64,000 nt of DNA from Fibrobacteria bacterium. GTDB taxonomy: Bacteria > Fibrobacterota > Fibrobacteria > UBA11236. The notes beneath the pieces were generated by a model. That model had not been told where the DNA came from. It saw only the letters and a list, made by a program, of their open reading frames with translations, and made no database searches. The translations under genes were made by a program, and so were the position numbers. This document shows positions 53,139 to 61,284 of this stretch, in pieces. The DNA lies in contig JANYDA010000050.1 in NCBI GenBank assembly GCA_025360005.1, positions 1 through 64,000 of the forward strand. The letters are read 5' to 3'. Each line of letters opens with the position of its first letter. The stretch's first letter is position 1.

Positions 53139-54001
53139 CGGTACAACATGTCCAGCATGGCCTTGGATTGCGGAGTCATGTTGTCCGTCAGGTATTGATC
53201 GATGAGTCCCAGGGCCATTACCTCCACCATCGGCTCCAGGGTTATCTCCTTAAGGATGCGCGCCACCGCGTCCCGGCGCGCGGCCTCCTTTTCGGGGGGG
53301 CCGGGATAGAGCTTGAGGAGCTTATCGATGAAGATTTCGCGGTTGATGGAATTGTTGGAGCGGATCCACCGGTCGACCAGGAAAGCCAGGGCCACGTGCC
53401 GGCCCCCGCCCTTGTTGAGCAGGGAGGCGCACAGCGTGCGGATATGATCAGGGACATCCTTCTGCAGGGTGATGGGCTTAAGGTATTCGGCCGCCTTGGT
53501 GTAGTTGGAATCCAGCCCCAGCTGCGCCATGGCGGCATAGAGGCGAATCTTCCAGTCCAGCGGGAATTCCTGCACGCCGCGATCGAGGAGCTTAAGCGTG
53601 CCGGGGAGCTCGCCTTTGTTCTTGGTCAGCACCACCCCCGCGAATTCGTAAGTGGCGTACATGTGGGGATTGAGGGTGGACACCACTTCCATCATATGGC
53701 CCAACCATTTATAAGTGCGTCCGCCCAGGTAGGCGTCCGCGAAATACATCATGGCGTTGATCCAGATGAGATCGCCGGCGGCCTCATCCAGATCCATCAT
53801 CATGGGCTTGAGCATCTTGCCGGAGGGAAGGTAGGTGAGCTGGCTATCGCTCCAATCCCTGGGCTTGGTCTGATCCGCGCGCATCACCAGCCAAATGGAG
53901 GCGATGAAGATGAGGATCAGGAGGACCAAGCCCAGCCAGGTGCGATCGCGCCCCATAGGCGTAATGGACTTAGGCTGCGGGGACTGGGACATGCCATCCA
54001 T
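53135..54001 (-). CDS. Single-TM protein with TPR-like helices, partner of the fused MFS protein
   Basis: A 288-residue protein: membrane segment at about 21-40 (WLGLVLLILIFIASIWLVM), then a periplasmic helical region with TPR-like pairs (MYATYEFAGVVLTKNKGELPGTLKLLDRGVQEFP, LDWKIRLYAAMAQLG). No family is recognised. The stop overlaps the start of the fused MFS/spermidine-synthase-like gene (ATGA), so they are made together and probably act in one complex. Confidence 0.65.
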   Translation of the reverse strand: MDGMSQSPQPKSITPMGRDRTWLGLVLLILIFIASIWLVMRADQTKPRDWSDSQLTYLPSGKMLKPMMMDLDEAAGDLIWINAMMYFADAYLGGRTYKWLGHMMEVVSTLNPHMYATYEFAGVVLTKNKGELPGTLKLLDRGVQEFPLDWKIRLYAAMAQLGLDSNYTKAAEYLKPITLQKDVPDHIRTLCASLLNKGGGRHVALAFLVDRWIRSNNSINREIFIDKLLKLYPGPPEKEAARRDAVARILKEITLEPMVEVMALGLIDQYLTDNMTPQSKAMLDMLYR

Positions 54002-54116
54002 TCCAAGGCGCGGCGGTTTCTCACGGGCGGGTCCGGCCCGCGCAGGCGCGCTTTATCCAGCCCAGTATAATATAGCGGGACCCGCGCGCACAACCCCACC
54101 CTGGACCGTCAGCCTT

Positions 54117-55250
54117 TCAGGGGGAAGCGCCCGCGTCCTGGCAGCAACGGAAGCCCACGAAAGGATAGCGCACGGAGGGATAGAAGCTGTACTTGGCGTA
54201 ACTACAGGTAGCTTCGTTCCCGGCCGTCCAATTGCCGCCGGCCACCATGAAAAAATCCGCATCCGGCGCCGGCGTCGCCGTCCATTCCCACAGGTTACCG
54301 GTCATATCATAGAGACCGTAATAGGATCGGCAAACGGGGAATCGCCCGGAACGGGACGCAGCCGCTTCTTTGGCCGGGCAATGGTTTTCATTGTACCTGG
54401 CGCCGTAGGGATAGGTTTCCTTATCCGGCCCCTGGCATCCGCCGCGCCATTCCGCTTCCGTGCATAAGCGCTTGCCCACGGATTTGCAAGAATCCTCCGC
54501 TTCCTTTTGGCTCACGAAGGCGCGCGGGACGGCGCCCTCGCTATCCGGCCATTCGTATCGATCCATGCACACGGTTTTGCCGCCCGCGGCGAACGGCATG
54601 GCGTTCCCTTTGCATGCGCCGGGATTCCGTTCGACAACGTATTCCACGCGCACGGCAGGCGCCTGGCGGTTGAGGGAATCGATACCGGAGATCCACAAGG
54701 TGGCATTGCGCTTGAAGACCAGCGGGGTTTCATAGGATTTGAAATGCACGCTGTCCTCCAGCGAATAAAGCAGCAGGCAACCCTCGCGGCAATGCAAGCT
54801 CACGCGCACGGAATCGAAGTGGCGTCCGCCCCAGGGATCGGCCCAAAGATAAGGACCGGAATCGGCAGGGACCTGCACGCGCGGTGCGGCCAAAGTATCC
54901 TTGGGTTGGGGGGAAGCGATCGGCCGTGGTGAACGGATGGGCTTGGGCGCCGGCGCTTGCGGGACGGCCGGGGAATCCGGCGCTTCCAAGGAATCCGACT
55001 TCTTTGTGGGACCGCCCGCTTGCGGCTTGGGAGCGATGGACCCGGGGGGAAGCGGTTCCTGTTGGCATTGATGCAGGATGAGCCCGAGCAGCAAGGTAAG
55101 GCAAAAGACCAGATAAGGAAGCCATCGACGGCGCGTCTGCTTATCCCGGCCGGGTCCGGCGGCGCCTTTATCAGGATTAGCGGAAGCTTTGCGCGGCTCC
55201 CCGCCGCCTTCCTTTCCCCTATCCACCCGGCACTCTCCTTGTCCGGACAA
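54117..55250 (-). CDS. FGE/SUMF1-like membrane-anchored protein
   Basis: A 377-residue protein. A membrane segment at about 45-60 ([16 protein letters not shown]) precedes a Pro-rich linker, a chitobiase/Fn3-associated-like domain (about 140-210), and an FGE-sulfatase domain ([70 protein letters not shown]). The second active-site Cys arrangement of true formylglycine enzymes is not evident, so it may be a structural or carbohydrate-binding relative. It is divergent from the SEC-C gene. Confidence 0.78.
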   Translation of the reverse strand: MSGQGECRVDRGKEGGGEPRKASANPDKGAAGPGRDKQTRRRWLPYLVFCLTLLLGLILHQCQQEPLPPGSIAPKPQAGGPTKKSDSLEAPDSPAVPQAPAPKPIRSPRPIASPQPKDTLAAPRVQVPADSGPYLWADPWGGRHFDSVRVSLHCREGCLLLYSLEDSVHFKSYETPLVFKRNATLWISGIDSLNRQAPAVRVEYVVERNPGACKGNAMPFAAGGKTVCMDRYEWPDSEGAVPRAFVSQKEAEDSCKSVGKRLCTEAEWRGGCQGPDKETYPYGARYNENHCPAKEAAASRSGRFPVCRSYYGLYDMTGNLWEWTATPAPDADFFMVAGGNWTAGNEATCSYAKYSFYPSVRYPFVGFRCCQDAGASP

Positions 55251-55261
55251 GGTCCGGCGCG

Positions 55262-55774
55262 ATGGTTAAAATAGCAAAGCGAAAATTCTATTTTCCCGCC
55301 ATGTTCCTGGACCAAGCCGAAAGCCTCATCGCCGACTATGCCGGCTCGGAACACTTCCTGTTCCTGGACCCCAAAGCCAAGGAAAACGTCGAATCCGTTT
55401 TGACGGCTTTCTTCCGGAAAGCGGCCGAAAGCGGGCTTCCCGCCCTGGAATCCCTCAAGGCCAAGGACGTGGAAAGCGTACTCCTCAACGGAATGCCTTT
55501 TCTGGACTTGCCCGCGGACCTGAAACGAGTGGTTCCCGATCAATTGGAAGCCTTCTTCGCCTTCCTAAAGGATACGGGCCGATTTCCCCCCGCCGGCGCC
55601 TGGCGCATGTGCGTGGAAGCCAACCGCAAGCGCTATCTGGACAGTTTAAGATCGGACGGCACGGTCAAAGGCACCCCCTTTAAAAAGCAATACACGGACG
55701 TGGGCCGGAACGACCCTTGCCCCTGCGGCAGCGGCAAGAAGTTCAAGAAATGCTGCATGGAACTGATCCAATAA
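55262..55774 (+). CDS. SEC-C motif protein
   Basis: A 170-residue protein ending with the SEC-C zinc motif [18 protein letters not shown], shared with the SecA C-terminus. The N-terminal 145 residues are helical and unrecognised. SEC-C proteins may bind SecB or ribosomes. It starts 11 bases from the divergent FGE-like gene, so a short shared promoter region is likely. Confidence 0.85.
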   Translation: MVKIAKRKFYFPAMFLDQAESLIADYAGSEHFLFLDPKAKENVESVLTAFFRKAAESGLPALESLKAKDVESVLLNGMPFLDLPADLKRVVPDQLEAFFAFLKDTGRFPPAGAWRMCVEANRKRYLDSLRSDGTVKGTPFKKQYTDVGRNDPCPCGSGKKFKKCCMELIQ

Positions 55775-55787
55775 TCAGGCCCGAACC

Positions 55788-55816
55788 TTGACATAATCGG
55801 AATCCTTTCCCATCTT
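55788..55816 (+). promoter_or_regulatory. Possible promoter of the tRNA-Leu gene
   Basis: A perfect -35 TTGACA (55788-55793), 17 bases, then a weak -10 CATCTT (55811-55816), 52 bases ahead of the tRNA. An inverted repeat (CGGAAAT/ATTTCCG, 55833-55852) lies in the leader and may be a processing hairpin. Confidence 0.4.
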
Positions 55817-55867
55817 TGATCCCCTGCCGGAACGGAAATTCTTGGATTTCCGCTCCGAATCGCTCGT

Positions 55868-55954
55868 GCCCGGGTGGTGGAATTGGCAGACACGCAAGAT
55901 TCAGGTTCTTGTGATCGCAAGGTCGTGGGAGTTCGACTCTCCCCTCGGGCACCA
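55868..55954 (+). tRNA. tRNA-Leu (anticodon CAG), CCA encoded
   Basis: An 87-base tRNA. The acceptor stem is GCCCGGG/CTCGGGC (one G-T pair); the anticodon stem is CAAGA/TCTTG with loop TTCAGGT giving anticodon CAG; a long class II variable arm follows (TGATCGCAAGGTCG); the T arm is GGGAG/CTCCC with TTCGACT. CCA is encoded. It reads the Leu codon CUG. Confidence 0.93.
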
Positions 55955-56614
55955 ATTTTCCCTCCCCCTCTCCGCTTGACCCCTTCATAAACTTCGGCTC
56001 ATAAGCCATTCAACGCGTCTTTCCCTCTATCCGGAGTGGACGCCTTCGAAAACGGCATTACCGGGCTTCCATCCTGCGACTTTCTCAGGTTCTTCAGCAC
56101 ATCGAAAAACGTCATGGGGATCTCCGATCCACGACTGAAGAGACCAAAGAACCGGTTATGAACGAAGGATGAATTTGGATCCGGATGCAGCGATCCCAGT
56201 GCGGGCTAATAACCAATTTTAATGGTGGATTAAGGATTTCCCTTCTGCAAGCGAGTGCGGCGGCTCCCGGCGGAGATGGGGAAGGATCCCGTTCCGGCTT
56301 CCAGGCGATTACCGTAAGTAACCGGAGAGCGTCATCTCATTTCGATTGTCTGGGTCGATGGCAGGACTGCGGCGGAAAGCGTAAAGAATCCCGACCCGCT
56401 GCTTTATCTCGGCCGGAATCACCATTCTTCCTGGTGAAAAAACGCAAATGCTTTCGTTTGCGCCGTCACGACTGGATTTTTTTCGGCCAATCAAGTTTTT
56501 GGGGCTTTTTCTTCCGATCTACGTGCCTTGACGGTCGATTCCCATCGACGTAGATTCCGGTTTCTCGCACTTATTCTTTTCAAACATTTGTCGGTCAGAG
56601 ATAGGAATACCGGT
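55955..56614. other. Intergenic region after tRNA-Leu with small fragments
   Basis: About 660 bases, AT-richer than the surroundings. It contains a possible 38-codon minus-strand ORF (separate entry) and a short AbrB-like stretch (minus strand, about 56387-56449, GRMVIPAEIKQRVGI) inside a frame that is otherwise unconvincing. No integrase, direct repeat of the tRNA end or phage gene is seen. The leader of the next gene probably begins near 56560. Confidence 0.5.
55999..56115 (-). CDS. Possible small ORF (38 codons)
   Basis: Minus strand from ATG at 56115 to TGA at 55999, with GGAG seven bases upstream. It encodes a short charged peptide beginning MTFFDVLKNLRKSQDG. No family recognised. It could be a gene remnant or a small peptide; coding status is uncertain. 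Confidence 0.3.
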   Translation of the reverse strand: MTFFDVLKNLRKSQDGSPVMPFSKASTPDRGKDALNGL

Positions 56615-58876
56615 ATGCATCGTATACATGGTCGTGTTTCCAAGGCTTGCGCGCATTTATCCTCCGGCTTGAAGTCTTCGCTGTTGATCCTGATGGCGAT
56701 AGCGGGGAGCGCGGTGCAATCGCATGCGGCGAACGTGCTGCTGTTGGTGGGCAATACCACCCTGGGCGCCGGCGACAAGGCGGTGCAGGATACCTTGAAG
56801 AACATGGGCCATACCGTGACGGTGAAGACCGGTTTGGCTTCCGTGGCGGCGGATACGGCGGGCAAGGCGCTCATCGTCATCACGTCCACCATAGTGCCAG
56901 CGGATGTCGGCACCAAGTTCCTGAGCGTCAAGACCCCCATCCTCGCCTGGGAAGGCGGCACGTTCTCCGCGCTCAAGATGACGGGAACGGTTTCCGGCAC
57001 CGATTTCGGGACCTTGCTGACCCAGACCACCATTAAGATTCTGCTTCCCGCCCATGCCATGGCGGCGGGCCAGACCGGTACGCCCACCGTACTGAACTCC
57101 GCCGACACGGTCACCTGGGGAAAGCCCGCCACCACGGCCTTCAAGGTGGCGCAGATCAATTCCGCCACCGTTACCGACAGCGTCAAGGCCACCATTTTCG
57201 GGTATGAAGAAGGCGCCGCGATGGTGGGCCAGAACGCTACCGGCCGCCGCGTGGGATTCTTCCTGGACGATGACGGTGCGGGGAAATGGAGCGCTAGCGG
57301 GAAAACCCTGTTCCGGGCCGCGGTGAATTGGGCCATCACGGGGTCGGCGCCTTACTTCATTACGCCGCCCGCGCCACAGACCGTGCTGGAAACGGCTACG
57401 GCTACCTTTACCGTAAGCGCACTGGGCAAGACCCCGGTTACCTACCAATGGCTGAAGAACAACGTGGCCATTTCCGGGGCCACGGGCGCATCGTATACCA
57501 CGCCCGCCACCGTCATGGGCGATAACGGTGCCAGCTTCACCGTGGCGGTTACCAACTCGGTGGGGACCACCACTTCGCCTGCCGCGATATTAACCGTCAC
57601 CGCGCGCCCCCCCGTGTTCACCACGCAACCGGCTTCCCAGACGGTGAACGAAAACCAGACTGCATCCTTTAGCGTGGCGGTTTCCGGCACTGCTCCCATC
57701 ACTTATGCCTGGAAAAAGGGTGGCGTCGCCATCACGGGAGCCACCTCGGCCGCCTATACCACGCCGGCCACCACCATGGCGGACAGCAATGCGCAGTTCA
57801 CCTGCACCGCCGCCAATGCGGGCGCCACCGTTACCAGCAATGTTGCGGTGCTCACGGTCAAGCCCCTGCCTCCCGTGCTGGCGCCCCTGGTTTCCAACAG
57901 CCCCGCCAACGACGGCGACTCGGCGAAATTCTCCGTGACCATCACCAGCGGCACCCCGCCCTTCACCTACCAATGGCAGCGCGCCACGGTGAATATCAGC
58001 GGCGCAACCGCTTCCAGCTACAAATTCTTCCCCGCCCGCTTAAGCGACAACAATGCCGCCATCCGTTGCATCGTCACCGGCCGCGGCGGTCCCGCCACTT
58101 CCAATACGGTCACCTTACAGGTGAATCCCTTGCCCGTAGCCATCATCAAGCAGCCTCAGGGCCGCACCGTATACGAAGGGCAGAAGGCCTCCTTCAGCGT
58201 TTCCGCCACCGGCAGCGCGCCGTTGAGCTTCCAATGGCAGCTCAATCAGGCGAACATCAACGGCGCCACCGACTCCCTGTACACCACGCCCACCTTGCTG
58301 GCCAGCGATTCCGGCGCATCCTACCGCTGCGTGGTCACCAATCCGGGCGGCAGCCTGGCTTCCTCCCCGGCCGTGCTCTCCGTGCGCGCCTACTCCAAGT
58401 TCCCGGTCAGCCAATGGATTGGGGTATCGGCGGAGTTACGGGACGATCTGGGCAACCCGGTGGGCAAAGGCGCCGCCGTGGAGAAGGATATGGTCGTTAA
58501 GCTCTTCACCAACCTCACGGGCGGCACGGCCGCCTACCAGGAGGATTTCACCGCCGCCGGCGGCCAGCCCATCAAAGTGCAGGACGGATTCTTCACCCTG
58601 TACCTGGGCAGCGGCGCGGGTAACGGCAACCTGAACCAGATCCTGACGGCCAACCCCAGCCTCTTCGCCGAAGTGGCGATTGGGCAAGGGGCTTCCCAGG
58701 AAATCCTATCCCCGCGCACGCCCATCACCTCGCCCGCTTATCAGGGCGCGCCGCAAATCCTGAAAGGGAGCGGCAATCCCAGCGCGACGGCCCCGGCTGG
58801 GAGCTATTACGAGGACACGGACAACGGCGCGGTATGGTTGCGCCTGCCCGTGCGTTGGACCCAGGTGTCGAACTGA
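56615..58876 (+). CDS. Large secreted protein with Ig-like repeats
   Basis: A 753-residue exported protein: signal peptide to about residue 38 (VQSHA), an N-terminal domain (about 40-245, ANVLLLVGNTTLGAGDKAVQ, resembling ThuA/GAT-like folds), four Ig-like domains of about 85 residues (from about 246, 330, 418 and 503, with the Trp of YQWLKNN, YAWKKGG, YQWQRAT and FQWQLNQ), and a C-terminal domain (about 590-753) ending with LSPRTPITSPAYQG and YYEDTDNG. The Ig array suggests a surface adhesin. The start at 56615 is chosen for its signal peptide; the frame extends to 56528. The stop is ten bases from the next gene. Confidence 0.82.
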   Translation: MHRIHGRVSKACAHLSSGLKSSLLILMAIAGSAVQSHAANVLLLVGNTTLGAGDKAVQDTLKNMGHTVTVKTGLASVAADTAGKALIVITSTIVPADVGTKFLSVKTPILAWEGGTFSALKMTGTVSGTDFGTLLTQTTIKILLPAHAMAAGQTGTPTVLNSADTVTWGKPATTAFKVAQINSATVTDSVKATIFGYEEGAAMVGQNATGRRVGFFLDDDGAGKWSASGKTLFRAAVNWAITGSAPYFITPPAPQTVLETATATFTVSALGKTPVTYQWLKNNVAISGATGASYTTPATVMGDNGASFTVAVTNSVGTTTSPAAILTVTARPPVFTTQPASQTVNENQTASFSVAVSGTAPITYAWKKGGVAITGATSAAYTTPATTMADSNAQFTCTAANAGATVTSNVAVLTVKPLPPVLAPLVSNSPANDGDSAKFSVTITSGTPPFTYQWQRATVNISGATASSYKFFPARLSDNNAAIRCIVTGRGGPATSNTVTLQVNPLPVAIIKQPQGRTVYEGQKASFSVSATGSAPLSFQWQLNQANINGATDSLYTTPTLLASDSGASYRCVVTNPGGSLASSPAVLSVRAYSKFPVSQWIGVSAELRDDLGNPVGKGAAVEKDMVVKLFTNLTGGTAAYQEDFTAAGGQPIKVQDGFFTLYLGSGAGNGNLNQILTANPSLFAEVAIGQGASQEILSPRTPITSPAYQGAPQILKGSGNPSATAPAGSYYEDTDNGAVWLRLPVRWTQVSN

Positions 58877-58886
58877 GCGCATCAGC

Positions 58887-61284
58887 ATGAAAAAACCGTT
58901 TCCGCTGTTGACCGCCTTATTGGCCCTGCTTCCGGCGCTGGCCGCGGCGGGGCCCACGCAATGGTCCAACCAGGAGGCGGCCCCGGCGCGCCAGGCGGCC
59001 GGGGCTTCCGCGCATTACTCCTTGCGCAGCCTCAAGGTGGGCGCGCCTTTGCATGGCCAAACCGCCAGCCGCAGCTATCGGCTGAAATGGTCCCCGGCGC
59101 GCCGGCCCATGGCCACGGATACGGCCAAGCCGGATTTCCGCATCCTCACGCCCGGCGCGGATACCACAGTCAAGGGCAATCCCATTCCCATGCTGGTGGA
59201 AATCGACGGCCAGGTGATAACGCATTACCAGAACCTGGCGGCGGGATGGAACACCGTCATCCTCCAGGCGGCGAACGAATCCGGCAATACCGCTCTGGAC
59301 ACGGTCCGCATCTTCCTCGACACCGTTACCCCGCCCCCCTGCCGCCCCGTCATCGCGGCCATCCCCGCCCGCATCGCCCAACTGGGGCAGCAATTCGCGG
59401 CCCTGGATCTCAGCGGTTACGTGTCACATTGCAGTTACCCAGTGGGCCAGCTGCAATTCCTGGTCTCCGGCGGGACCAAGGTGAGCGGCAGCGTTTCCGG
59501 AGCCAAGATCAATTTCACCCTGAACGACGCCGCTTGGTACGGGAACGATTCCCTGAAGCTGGTGGTCCAGGATCCGGACGGCCGGCGCGACTCGGCCCTG
59601 GTGCGTTTGCAACGGCGCAACACCCTCACCGTGAACGCCATCGTGCGGGACTTCAAAGAGAACAACACCACCGATCCCAGCAACAACCACCCGGATTTCC
59701 AGCCCTCCGCCAGCACTTGCAGCGGCATCGGGGATCTGGAGCCGCGCATCAAGGTGACAGGCGCCGATCCGGACGATCGGAATCCCGTGCAGTTGCCCGG
59801 CAATACCGATTGCTTCCGTACGCGGTTCCCGGAGTGGTACACCACCAGCCAGGACACCCTCATCAACCGGCCCTTCCAGGTCAACCTGACTTTCGTGGAC
59901 GGCGGCAACGGGACCATCAAGTACACCAATCCCAACTTCTTCCCCATCGACAAAGATTCCGTCTTCACGCCCATCGGCAAGGCCAGCAAGACCTTCGGGC
60001 ATCTGCAAGCGGCGTTCCCGCAGCATAATTTCGGCTTCACCATGGAGTTCCACGCCCAGTTCCAATACAAGCGCGGCAGCAACCAGGTGTTCAAGTTCAC
60101 CGGCGACGATGACGTATGGGTCTATATCCACGATTCGCTGGTCATCGATTTGGGGGGCATCCATGCCCCACTCACCGATTCCGTCAACCTGGACAACCTG
60201 CCGGCGGGATTCCTGGCGGACGGCCAGGTCTATCCGCTCGACTTCTTCTCCGCGGAACGCCACACCTCCGGCAGCAATATCCTGATCACCACCTCGCTCT
60301 CCCTGAGCAATGCCCAGAGCCAGATCTCGCTGGACAAGAAGAATTACCCCGCCGCCACCGCCAGCGGCATCGTGACCTTGGTGGATCAGAGCAACGGCCC
60401 GGAGATCGAAACCCGTACCGTGGAGATCACCAGTTCCAACGGGGATACCTTGCGCTCCACGACCACGGAATCCGCCACCTTCCCGGGCAAATTCACGCGC
60501 ACGTTCGCGATGGGTTCGGGCCCCGTCAATCCCAACGATACCACCCTGCAAATCACCGATCCGGGCACGCTGTCCGCCCGTTATATCGATCCGGATTTCG
60601 GCGACACCACCACCACCATCAGCACCTACGGTCCCCAGAACGTGGTGGCCATCACCGCTCCCCTGGAAAACCAATTGGTAAACCACAGCCCCATCGCGGT
60701 GGCCTGGAACGTAAACGGCCTGCCGCAAGCCACCCAGCTTACCGCGGCCCTGGCGCAAGGCGCCAACCGTATCATCCGTTCCTTTACGGACGCATCGGGT
60801 ACCAGCGCGGATACCGTCAACCTGGCGATGGATTCCATCCCCCCGCATATCACCGCATCCGGCAGCCCGGCGGACGGGAACCACGGATGGTACCGGAACG
60901 CGGCCACGGTGAGCTTTACCTGCTCGGACGAAACCCGGCTGGTCTCCTGCCAGGTCCCCTTCACGGTAACCGGCAATGGACGTAACATCCCGGTTTCCGG
61001 GCAGGCGCGGGACAGCGCGGGCAACACCGCCACCGCCACCTTAGGCATCTTCAAGGACGCCATCGCCCCTCTCCTCGCACTGGTGTCCGCCACCCAGGTA
61101 CCGCTTAAGGCCGGCGCCCGCGTGACCCTGGGCCTCACGGCCCTGGACTCCCTTTCCGGCCTGGAGACCCTTACTTGCGACGGCCATCCCGTGGCCGCGG
61201 GCGCCAATCCGCGCTCCTACCAGGAAGTGCTGCCCGCGGGCGCGCAATCCATCGCCTGCATGGCCATCGACAGCGCGGGGAAAT
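58887..61284 (+). CDS. Giant secreted fibro-slime adhesin, first part (frameshifted)
   Basis: Signal peptide (about 1-22), a first Ig-like module (DFRILTPGADT, about residue 87), then the fibro-slime/PA14-like domain (about 245-470; LTVNAIVRDFKENN, FKFTGDDDVWVYIHDSLVIDLGG near 406), then further Ig-like modules. The fibro-slime domain is characteristic of Fibrobacter surface proteins and is thought to bind carbohydrate. At about 61281 the sequence GGGGAAATACC breaks the frame: removing one base restores the expected DSAGNTLAKSF. Without correction the frame stops at 61940 after about 220 unrelated residues. Treat with the next entry as one gene. Confidence 0.82.

Noticed and set aside
55743-56009. 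Minus-strand frame across the tRNA with a PEGRVELPRP-like start
   Set aside because: This is the usual spurious translation of a tRNA-Leu gene.
56185-56553. Plus-strand 122-codon frame before the Ig-repeat gene
   Set aside because: No ribosome site, no domain, and low-complexity basic/aromatic ending.
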